DNA of 9,061 nt from an uncultured Oscillospiraceae bacterium (GTDB taxonomy: Bacteria > Bacillota > Clostridia > Oscillospirales > Acutalibacteraceae): assembly GCA_900544515.1 (NCBI GenBank), contig UQVI01000074.1, positions 1-9,061 of the forward strand, written 5' to 3'. Shown one piece after another: positions 1 to 5,396 of this stretch. Both the position numbers and the translations under genes were made by a program. The notes under the pieces were generated by a model. The model had not been told where the DNA came from, ran no database searches, and saw nothing but the letters and a program-made list of their open reading frames with translations. How positions within the stretch are numbered: position 1 is the stretch's first letter; each line of letters starts with the position of its first letter.

Positions 1-46
1 AGATTCGCCTTAGTCTCGTGGGCGCGGAGATGTGTATAAGAGACAG
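1..46 (+). other. Nextera index-side adapter with Tn5 mosaic end (library artefact)
   Basis: This is not genomic DNA. Bases 5-12 (TCGCCTTA) match the adapter orientation of Nextera index N701. Bases 13-27 match the standard GTCTCGTGGGCTCGG primer site with one mismatch (G for T at 24). Bases 28-46 are the exact 19-bp Tn5 mosaic end (AGATGTGTATAAGAGACAG). Bases 1-4 (AGAT) fit the end of the P7 sequence. The assignment relies on recalled adapter sequences. Genome sequence starts at base 47. Confidence 0.97.
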
Positions 47-52
47 TTATTA

Positions 53-61
53 TGTTATATT
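53..61 (+). promoter_or_regulatory. Possible extended -10 promoter for the membrane protein gene
   Basis: TGT followed by TATATT (56-61) fits an extended -10 element with one mismatch to TATAAT. A start near 68 would leave a leader of about 23 bases. Any -35 element would overlap the adapter junction and has been lost, so the call rests on the -10 alone. Confidence 0.35.
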
Positions 62-75
62 AGATACAGACTTAT

Positions 76-82
76 AAGGGGG
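76..82 (+). promoter_or_regulatory. Ribosome binding site that selects the TTG start at 91
   Basis: AAGGGGG lies 8 bases before TTG at 91. The only nearby ATG (86) is 3 bases from this site and opens a two-codon frame (ATG CCT TGA). An in-frame TAG at 61-63 and the absence of any other start codon before residue 92 leave TTG as the best start. Confidence 0.6.
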
Positions 83-90
83 TTAATGCC

Positions 91-966
91 TTGAGTAAAG
101 AAGAGAAAAATGCTAAAAAGCTTGCTAAAAAGGAAGCTAAGCAGGAAAAGAAAAATGTAAAGGCGGAGGCTGCTGCAGCTAAGGCAAAGGCTAAGGCAGA
201 CAAAAAACACGCTAAGGATTACGAAAAGTTTGTAAAAGATACTGATAAAAAGAATCAGAAATTACAGGCTAAGGCAAAACAGGACGGCAAAAATTTCACA
301 CCTATTGCTATTCCGGCTATTGAGGAATTCCAGACTAAGGGTGAAATCAAAGCTGAAAAGGCTATGAAAAAAGCCTACGCAAGTTACATAAAGAAACTTG
401 AAAAGAAAAATGCACAGACAGAAAAGAAATGTGCTAAGAAGGGCAAGCCGTTTGTTCCGGTTGCGATTCCTACTGAAGAGGAATTTGCTGCTACAGCAGT
501 AAGCGGAAATAAGGCAGGAAAAATCATTTTAACAATTATTCTTGTTCTTCTTATCTGGTTCCTTGTTTACTTTATGATTATGTTTGTAAGCTATAACTAT
601 CAGCCTATCGGACCTGAAACAACAACAGCAGAGGGTACGAAAGAACCTGTTGTATATGATTTGTATTCTAATCCGCACGAAATCACAACAACACCTGATT
701 ACAGCATTGCTGACGCTAAGCTTTACTTAAAGCAGACACTCAGTGATAACTGGGGTAATCTTGGTTATGGCAGTGATCCATCAAACGGCTCAATTTCTTA
801 TAATAACAGAATTGAGAAGATTAATGGTGCAGATTGCTATATGTTCACTTGTGAGGGCAAGACATTTGCAGTTGCTGTTAAGCTTTCAGCTGCTTATTAT
901 TGTCATAACGGCGAATATACACCGCTTTCATTCAATAATACAGACCAGTTCAACTGGAATAACTAA
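91..966 (+). CDS. Single-pass membrane protein of unknown function with an internal duplication
   Basis: A 291-residue protein that I do not recognise as a named family. Residues 1-42 are almost entirely Lys, Ala and Glu, likely helical or disordered. Residues 43-80 and 95-132 are an ungapped duplication with a 52-residue offset. About 16 of 38 positions are identical, and each copy ends in F-x-P-[IV]-A-I-P followed by x-x-E-E-F. Residues 144-168 form one strongly hydrophobic helix. The very basic segment before it predicts a cytoplasmic N-terminus and an extracytoplasmic C-terminus. After a Thr-rich linker (177-201), a domain of about 90 residues holds Cys249, Cys254 and Cys271 and ends in an Asn-rich tail. 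The start is TTG, supported by AAGGGGG 8 bases upstream. The gene stands alone, with a terminator directly behind it. The basic repeats could bind nucleic acid, acidic polymers or lipid head groups, but nothing in the sequence decides this. Confidence 0.85.
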   Translation: MSKEEKNAKKLAKKEAKQEKKNVKAEAAAAKAKAKADKKHAKDYEKFVKDTDKKNQKLQAKAKQDGKNFTPIAIPAIEEFQTKGEIKAEKAMKKAYASYIKKLEKKNAQTEKKCAKKGKPFVPVAIPTEEEFAATAVSGNKAGKIILTIILVLLIWFLVYFMIMFVSYNYQPIGPETTTAEGTKEPVVYDLYSNPHEITTTPDYSIADAKLYLKQTLSDNWGNLGYGSDPSNGSISYNNRIEKINGADCYMFTCEGKTFAVAVKLSAAYYCHNGEYTPLSFNNTDQFNWNN

Positions 967-978
967 TCTATAAAAATG

Positions 979-1007
979 AACACCCTTGCATTGCAAGGGT
1001 GTTTTTT
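979..1007 (+). terminator. Rho-independent terminator of the membrane protein gene
   Basis: Arm 979-989 pairs perfectly with 993-1003 (AACACCCTTGC with GCAAGGGTGTT) across a 3-base loop and is followed by six T residues at 1002-1007. It starts 12 bases after the stop codon. The A-rich bases just before the stem (973-977) give some potential to act on the other strand as well. Confidence 0.92.
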
Positions 1008-1031
1008 CGCGGAAAAATACCTGATAATAAT

Positions 1032-1100
1032 AAAACACCTTTGTAAAAGACTGTGTTCTCTGTTAAGAATCTCAGCTAATGCAAAGGTGTTTTTGTTATT
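1032..1100 (-). terminator. Terminator of the DUF711/ACT operon, likely bidirectional
   Basis: Arms 1032-1043 (AAAACACCTTTG) and 1082-1093 pair perfectly over 12 bp around a 38-base loop. On the minus strand the stem begins 16 bases after the DUF711 stop and runs into TTTTATTATTAT. On the plus strand it is followed by TTTTTGTTATT. The long loop is unusual for a terminator. The arms closely resemble those of the hairpin at 979-1003. Confidence 0.75.
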
Positions 1101-1109
1101 AAAATGTAT

Positions 1110-2465
1110 TTAGTTTTTAAGACTGTGAAGTGGTGCCGGGATTTTTCCGCCTCTGTTAATAAACTGAGCAGGGGATTTTGTGTTAACCGGCATAACAGGT
1201 CCTGAACCAAGCAGACCGCCGAATTCAAGCTCATCACCAATATCTTTTCCAACAGCAGGAATGATTCTGACAGCAGTTGTTTTGCCGTTTACCATACCGA
1301 TTGCTGCTTCATCAGCAATAATTCCGCTGATAACTTCAGCAGTTGTATTGCCCGGTACAACAATCATATCAAGACCTACTGAGCATACTGCAGTCATTGC
1401 TTCGAGCTTTTCAATCGTGAGCGCACCGGATCTTGCGGCATCAATCATACCTGCATCCTCAGAAACAGGGATAAATGCACCTGAAAGACCACCAACACTG
1501 GATGATGCCATAACACCACCTTTTTTCACAGCGTCATTAAGCATTGCAAGGCAAGCAGTCGTTCCTGCACCGCCGCACTGCTCAAGACCGATTTCCTCAA
1601 GAATATGTGCAACGGAGTCACCGACAGCAGGAGTAGGTGCGAGTGACAAGTCAACAATACCGAAAGGCACACCCAAACGCTCGGATGCTGCAACACCGAC
1701 AAGCTGACCCATTCGTGTAATCTTAAATGCTGTTTTTTTAATAAGCTCAGCTACTTCATTGATTGAATATTCAGGATACTTTGATATAGCACTTCTTACA
1801 ACACCGGGACCTGATACACCGACATTGATTACGCAGTCAGGCTCAGATACGCCATGAAAAGCACCTGCCATAAATGGATTATCCTCAGGAGCATTGCAGA
1901 ATACAACGAGTTTGCCTGCAGCTATGCAGTCGTCATCCTTTGTAAGCTCAGCGGCTTCCTTAACCTTCTGACCCATAATCTTAACAGCGTCAAGATTAAT
2001 GCCTGCTTTCGTTGAACCGATATTCACTGATGAGCAGATGTGCTGTGTCTGAGCAAGAGCCTGAGGAATAGAGTTGATAAGCTCTAAATCACCGGCAGCA
2101 AAGCCCTTTTGTACAAGTGCACTGTAACCGCCAATGAAGTTAACGCCGATTGTTCTTGCAGCCTTTTCAAGCGTAAGTGCATATTTTACCGGATCACCGC
2201 CGCTTACACCTGCAAGCAGAGCAATAGGGGTAACACTTACACGCTTATTAATAATCGGAATACCGTATTCCTTTTCAATCTGTTCACCTGTTTCAACAAG
2301 CTTTTCAGCCTTTGTACAGATTTTGTCGTATACCTTCTGACAGGATTTGTCAATGTCTGAATCCGCACACTCAAGGAGAGAAATTCCCATTGTTGTTGTA
2401 CGTATGTCAAGACATTCGTCCTGTATCATTCTTATGGTTTCAAGAATATCATTTGTATTAATCAA
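1110..2465 (-). CDS. DUF711 / UPF0210 (PFL family) protein
   Basis: The protein is 451 residues, the usual full length for the family. Conserved blocks include G-G-Y-S-A-L-V-Q-K-G (112-121), D-N-P-F-M-A-G-A-F-H-G (195-205), G-V-S-G-P-G-V (216-222), D-L-S-L-A-P-T-P (272-279), a G-G-A-G-T-T motif (298-303), S-S-S-V-G-G-L-S-G-A (321-330) and a C-terminal R-G-G-x-I-P-A-P (438-445). No biochemical reaction is established for the family; the PFL name is historical and does not imply pyruvate formate-lyase activity. It is probably a soluble cytoplasmic enzyme or metabolite-binding protein. The start is TTG (2465-2463), with AGGAGG at 2479-2474 overlapping the stop of the upstream ACT gene, so the two are translated from one message. 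The ACT partner upstream is the typical arrangement for this family and suggests a ligand-sensing subunit or co-factor. Confidence 0.93.
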   Translation of the reverse strand: MINTNDILETIRMIQDECLDIRTTTMGISLLECADSDIDKSCQKVYDKICTKAEKLVETGEQIEKEYGIPIINKRVSVTPIALLAGVSGGDPVKYALTLEKAARTIGVNFIGGYSALVQKGFAAGDLELINSIPQALAQTQHICSSVNIGSTKAGINLDAVKIMGQKVKEAAELTKDDDCIAAGKLVVFCNAPEDNPFMAGAFHGVSEPDCVINVGVSGPGVVRSAISKYPEYSINEVAELIKKTAFKITRMGQLVGVAASERLGVPFGIVDLSLAPTPAVGDSVAHILEEIGLEQCGGAGTTACLAMLNDAVKKGGVMASSSVGGLSGAFIPVSEDAGMIDAARSGALTIEKLEAMTAVCSVGLDMIVVPGNTTAEVISGIIADEAAIGMVNGKTTAVRIIPAVGKDIGDELEFGGLLGSGPVMPVNTKSPAQFINRGGKIPAPLHSLKN

Positions 2466-2473
2466 GGATTTTT

Positions 2474-2479
2474 CCTCCT
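2474..2479 (-). promoter_or_regulatory. Ribosome binding site of the DUF711 gene, overlapping the ACT gene stop
   Basis: On the minus strand the sequence reads TTTAGGAGGAAAAATCCTTG. A perfect AGGAGG shares bases with the TAG stop (2480-2478) of the upstream gene and sits 8 bases before the TTG start. It fixes the start at a non-ATG codon and suggests translational coupling of the pair. Confidence 0.8.
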
Positions 2480-2747
2480 AAATTCTGTGCATTGAGTTAA
2501 AAATATCTTCGTGCATTGCGTGAATGGAAAGTCCGTTCTCATCACCGTATGCTGAAAGCTCGTCAGCAAATTTTGTGAATTCCACACTGCTTTTTGAAAT
2601 ATCTGCCATCATAATCATACAGAACATATCCTCCATAACGGTCTGTGATACTTCCGTGATATTGATGTTGCTTTTTGCACAAATGTCAGACACTTTTGCA
2701 AGAATTCCAACCGTGTCCTTACCAACAACTGTAATAACCGCTCTCAT
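2478..2747 (-). CDS. ACT domain-containing protein (UPF0237)
   Basis: An 89-residue protein consisting of a single ACT domain. Residues 1-25 show the typical first strand and turn (A-V-I-T-V-V-G-K-D-T-V-G-I-L-A-K-V), followed by the S-N-I-N-I-T-E-V-S-Q strand entry (26-36) and a Met-rich strand (44-48). ACT domains bind amino acids or related small ligands and usually dimerise. In this stand-alone family the ligand is not known. The length is normal for UPF0237. The ATG start is preceded by GGAGG (2759-2755), 7 bases away. It is the first gene of a two-gene operon with DUF711, a pairing found widely in Firmicutes, so a regulatory or partner role for that protein is the natural reading. Confidence 0.93.
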   Translation of the reverse strand: MRAVITVVGKDTVGILAKVSDICAKSNINITEVSQTVMEDMFCMIMMADISKSSVEFTKFADELSAYGDENGLSIHAMHEDIFNSMHRI

Positions 2748-2783
2748 ATCTGCGCCTCCGTAAATTAATGATTATTTAGTAAA

Positions 2784-2801
2784 CTGTGAAAATTATAACA
2801 G
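2784..2801. promoter_or_regulatory. Candidate operator dyad over the leftward -10
   Basis: CTGT, ten A/T-rich bases, then ACAG: 7 of 9 position pairs across the centre are complementary. It completely covers the TATAAT of the ACT-DUF711 promoter, so a protein bound here would block it. An AT-rich centre flanked by short GC-containing half sites is typical of Lrp/AsnC-type sites, and an Lrp gene lies in the divergent operon. The link is inference; the dyad is short enough to occur by chance. Confidence 0.35.
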
Positions 2802-2820
2802 AGTAATAAACTTTTTTCAA
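2792..2820 (-). promoter_or_regulatory. Promoter of the ACT-DUF711 operon
   Basis: On the minus strand, TTGAAA (2820-2815) is followed by exactly 17 bases and then TATAAT (2797-2792). A TG one base before the -10 makes it an extended -10. This is a near-consensus vegetative sigma promoter. Transcription would start near 2785, about 38 bases before the ATG. Confidence 0.8.
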
Positions 2821-2857
2821 TAAAGTACAGAAATATATTTTATTTTTTTTTAATATG

Positions 2858-2866
2858 TGGTAAAAT
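2858..2866 (+). promoter_or_regulatory. Likely extended -10 promoter of the PHP-Lrp-AT-IspE operon
   Basis: TGG followed by TAAAAT (2861-2866) fits an extended -10 with one mismatch. The sequence 17 bases upstream (near 2838-2843) is a poor -35, in keeping with extended -10 promoters. The start would be near 2873, leaving a leader of about 40 bases before GTG at 2914. A second weaker A/T box at 2890-2898 is too close to the ribosome site to prefer. Confidence 0.45.
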
Positions 2867-2913
2867 AATCTCATTCATTGTAAAATTCTATATAAAATAA
2901 GGAAGGAAAATTT

Positions 2914-3723
2914 GTGGAGTTTTATAATAAGGTTGACCTGCATACGCACAGCATTTTCAGTTTTGACGGAAATGATACCTGTGACGAGCTTTGTAAAAGT
3001 GCAGCTGATAAGGGAATAAAGGTACTTGCCATCACAGATCACTGCGATATTGACGGCCGGGATTTAAAGCTTGATGTGCTTTGCTCTCCACAGTTTGATA
3101 TGCTTTTGCAGATGCAGGAAAAATATAAGGACTGCCTTTGCGTTTTAAAGGGGCTTGAAATCGGTCAGGGTATATACCGTAAAGAGCTTACGCAATATAT
3201 TTATGATAACTATGCCTATGATTTTGTATTAGGCTCGCTTCATAATCTTGAAAATATGGAGGATTTTTATTTTCTGGATTACAAGCAGTATGATGTGTAC
3301 GAACTTTTGGATCAGTATTTCAGAGACCTTCTAAGTCTTACCGAATGGGGAATGTTTGATTCTCTTGCACATCTTACATATCCTTTGCGTTATATTGTGG
3401 CAAGGGAAAAGCTTGATGTTGATATGTCAAGATTTACGGATGTAATTGACAGCATTTTTGAAAATCTTGCGAAAAAGGATAAGGCACTTGAAATTAATAC
3501 TTCCGGTCTTTTTATGGAAATGCAGGATACACTTCCGAATATAAGCTTTGTAAAACGCTTTAAGGAGGTGGGCGGTAAATATATTACCGTCGGTTCAGAT
3601 TCACACTATGCCCAAAAGGTTGGACAGGGTGTTGATGCAGGACTTAAGATTGCCTATGAATCTGGCTTTCAGAATGTTACAATATTTAAAAAACATCAGC
3701 CTGTGCTGATGCCGATAAAGTGA
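2914..3723 (+). CDS. PHP-domain phosphatase, histidinol-phosphatase (HisK/HisJ) family
   Basis: A 269-residue PHP-fold metal-dependent phosphoesterase, normal length for HisK-type histidinol-phosphatases, which hydrolyse histidinol phosphate to histidinol in histidine synthesis. Metal-binding motifs are all present: D-L-H-T-H (8-12), T-D-H (41-43), the Glu of L-K-G-L-E-I-G (82), G-S-L-H (107-110), A-H-L (152-154) and G-S-D-S-H (227-231, Asp228/His231). A-L-E-I-N-T-S-G (191-198) is also typical. The start is GTG with GGAAGG 7 bases upstream; no in-frame ATG lies near. It is the first gene of a four-gene operon, 9 bp before the Lrp gene. No other his genes are visible, so another phosphate ester is possible. 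The fold and metal site are near certain; the substrate is not. Confidence 0.88.
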   Translation: MEFYNKVDLHTHSIFSFDGNDTCDELCKSAADKGIKVLAITDHCDIDGRDLKLDVLCSPQFDMLLQMQEKYKDCLCVLKGLEIGQGIYRKELTQYIYDNYAYDFVLGSLHNLENMEDFYFLDYKQYDVYELLDQYFRDLLSLTEWGMFDSLAHLTYPLRYIVAREKLDVDMSRFTDVIDSIFENLAKKDKALEINTSGLFMEMQDTLPNISFVKRFKEVGGKYITVGSDSHYAQKVGQGVDAGLKIAYESGFQNVTIFKKHQPVLMPIK

Positions 3724-3732
3724 GGTAATTTT

Positions 3733-4212
3733 ATGGATAAGCTATTATCATTAATTGAAAAAAATCCGCGACTCAGCAATCAGGAAATAGCGGTTATGCT
3801 TGGCGAGGATGAAAAAGCGGTTGAGGAAAAAATCCGTGTATATGAGGAAACCGGTGTGATTAAAGGATACCGTGCAATGATTGACGGAGAGATGACAGAC
3901 TCTCAGACGGTTACTGCGCTGATTGAAATTAAAGTGCACCCAAAGTTTGAGCACGGCTTTGACGAGGTGGCACAGCGTATTGCTCAGCTTGACGAGGTTG
4001 AGAGTGTTTATCTTATGAGCGGCGGATTTGACCTTTGCTGCATGGTTACGGACAAATCCTTTCAGGAGGTTGCAATGTTTGTTGCAAGCCGTCTTGCTCC
4101 TATGGACAGCGTTATGTCAACGGCTACCCATTTTATTTTAAAGAAATTTAAAGAGCAGGGAGTTATGTTCTCTAAGCCTTTGAAGGACGATAGGGGGAAC
4201 ATTTCCTTTTGA
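3733..4212 (+). CDS. Lrp/AsnC family transcriptional regulator
   Basis: A 159-residue protein with the two-part architecture of the feast/famine regulators. An N-terminal winged HTH occupies about residues 1-45 (L-S-N-Q-E-I-A-x-M-L-G recognition region, then G-V-I-K-G-Y at 41-46). It is followed by the ligand-binding RAM domain (about 57-140) with the characteristic S-G-G-F-D turn at 96-100. Such proteins form dimers to octamers and bind DNA in response to amino acids. The ATG is preceded by TGAGG, which overlaps the stop of the PHP gene. The stop overlaps the start of the aminotransferase by 4 bases. An Lrp gene directly before a class I/II aminotransferase is a recurrent pairing, which suggests it controls this operon and perhaps the divergent ACT-DUF711 promoter. 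The C-terminal tail from about 143 extends past the RAM core. Confidence 0.93.
   Translation: MDKLLSLIEKNPRLSNQEIAVMLGEDEKAVEEKIRVYEETGVIKGYRAMIDGEMTDSQTVTALIEIKVHPKFEHGFDEVAQRIAQLDEVESVYLMSGGFDLCCMVTDKSFQEVAMFVASRLAPMDSVMSTATHFILKKFKEQGVMFSKPLKDDRGNISF
4192..4197 (+). promoter_or_regulatory. Ribosome binding site for the TTG-started aminotransferase
   Basis: AGGGGG lies inside the end of the Lrp gene, 11 bases before TTG at 4209. The spacing is rather long and the match is not the full AGGAGG, so initiation is probably helped by ribosomes finishing the Lrp gene, whose TGA stop overlaps the TTG start. Confidence 0.5.
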
Positions 4213-5396
4213 TTAACTACGACGATTTTATAAATGAACGAATCATAAATATCAAGCCCAGCGGTATCAGAAAATTCTTTTCTATTGCTGAGGAAATGGA
4301 TAATGTGATTTCTCTCGGCGTTGGTGAGCCTGATTTTCTTACCCCCTGGCACATCAGAAAAACCGGTATTGAAACCTTAGAATACGGAAAAACAAGATAT
4401 ACTGCCAATGCAGGTCTAATTGAATTGCGACGTGAGATTGCTGAGCATTACAAAAATAATTATCATATTGAATATGACCCTTCAGGCGAGGTGCTGGTTA
4501 CAGTCGGCGGCTCTGAGGGTATTGATATGTGTATCAGAACTATTATTGCTCCGGGTGATGAGGTTCTGATTGTTGAGCCTTCATTTGTATGCTATAAGCC
4601 GATTGTGGAAATGTGCGGCGGTGTGGCTGTACCCCTTGAAACAAAAAATGAAAACAATTTCCGCTTGACAGCTAAAGAGCTTGAGGAAGCCATTACAGAC
4701 AAGACTAAGCTCCTTGTGTTACCGTTTCCGAATAATCCAACCGGCGCGGTAATGCGTAAGGATGACCTTGTTGCAATCGCCAAGGTGATTAAGGCACACA
4801 ATCTTTTTGTTCTTTCGGATGAGATATACAGTGCCCTCACATACGGTGATCAGAAGCACGTTTCCATTGCGTCAATCAGTGGAATGAAGGAACGCACAGT
4901 CGTTATAAACGGTTTTTCAAAAACTTATTCAATGACAGGCTGGCGACTTGGCTATGCCTTAGGTCCCAAGCCTGTTATAGAACAGATGACCAAGCTCCAT
5001 CAGTTTGCCATTATGTCTGCTCCTACAAATTCTCAGCACGCTGCCATTGAAGCCTTGAAAAATGGTGACGGTGATATTGAAAAAATGCGTGAGGATTATG
5101 ATATGCGCAGACGATATACGGTTAATGCCTTTCGTGAGATTGGTCTTGACTGCTTTGAGCCTGAGGGAGCATTTTACATTTTCCCTTGTATCAAATCAAC
5201 AGGCCTGACATCAGATGAATTCTGTGAAAAACTCATTATGAGCAAGAGTGTTGCTGTTATTCCCGGTAACGCTTTCGGCGAATGCGGTGAGGGCTTTATA
5301 CGTGTATCGTATTGTTATTCAATAGAGAATATACGTGAGGCAGTGAGACGTATTGAAGAGTTTATTAAAGAGCTTGGAGTGGACAATGGAAATTAA
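4209..5396 (+). CDS. PLP-dependent class I/II aminotransferase
   Basis: A 395-residue fold-type I aminotransferase, full length. It has the cofactor phosphate-binding G-G-S-E-G-I (100-105), P-N-N-P-T-G (174-179, Asn176), S-D-E-I-Y (203-207, Asp204 pairing with the pyridine nitrogen), the Schiff-base Lys238 in S-K-T-Y-S-M-T-G-W-R (237-246) and the substrate carboxylate-binding Arg365 (F-I-R-V-S-Y). The T-G-W-R-L-G-Y form points to the aspartate/aromatic/PatA-like subgroup rather than HisC. The exact amino acid is not decidable; aromatic amino acids, aspartate or a diaminopimelate intermediate are candidates. The start is TTG, overlapping the Lrp stop as TTGA, and N-terminal residues M-I-N-Y-D-D-F-I-N-E-R fit the family start. 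The 3' end overlaps the next gene by 11 bases. Control by the adjacent Lrp regulator is likely. Confidence 0.93.
   Translation: MINYDDFINERIINIKPSGIRKFFSIAEEMDNVISLGVGEPDFLTPWHIRKTGIETLEYGKTRYTANAGLIELRREIAEHYKNNYHIEYDPSGEVLVTVGGSEGIDMCIRTIIAPGDEVLIVEPSFVCYKPIVEMCGGVAVPLETKNENNFRLTAKELEEAITDKTKLLVLPFPNNPTGAVMRKDDLVAIAKVIKAHNLFVLSDEIYSALTYGDQKHVSIASISGMKERTVVINGFSKTYSMTGWRLGYALGPKPVIEQMTKLHQFAIMSAPTNSQHAAIEALKNGDGDIEKMREDYDMRRRYTVNAFREIGLDCFEPEGAFYIFPCIKSTGLTSDEFCEKLIMSKSVAVIPGNAFGECGEGFIRVSYCYSIENIREAVRRIEEFIKELGVDNGN

Noticed and set aside
28..46. Tn5 mosaic end as evidence of a mobile element, with a matching inverted copy at 9036-9054
   Set aside because: The flanking bases are Nextera index and primer sequences, so these are library adapters and not transposon ends in the genome.
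86..94. ATG at 86 as the start of the first gene
   Set aside because: It is out of frame with the long coding region, stops after two codons (ATG CCT TGA), and sits too close to the ribosome site. TTG at 91 fits better.
1180..1707. 175-codon open frame on the plus strand inside the DUF711 gene
   Set aside because: It is antisense to a strongly conserved gene, low in complexity (Ser/Pro/Thr-rich) and without a ribosome site; it is a coding shadow.
1110..2465. Annotation as pyruvate formate-lyase because of the PFL family name
   Set aside because: The glycyl-radical and active-site Cys-Cys motifs of true formate-lyases are not present. The motifs match DUF711/UPF0210.
5353..5385. Longer N-terminus for the IspE fusion starting at 5353
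   Set aside because: The extra 11 residues lie within the aminotransferase gene and do not belong to IspE. ATG at 5386 has a well-placed GGAG and begins the conserved N-A-Y-A-K-I-N-L region.
4209..5396. Aminotransferase as HisC
   Set aside because: The region around the PLP lysine (S-K-T-Y-S-M-T-G-W-R-L-G-Y) is of the AspC/PatA-like type rather than the HisC type.
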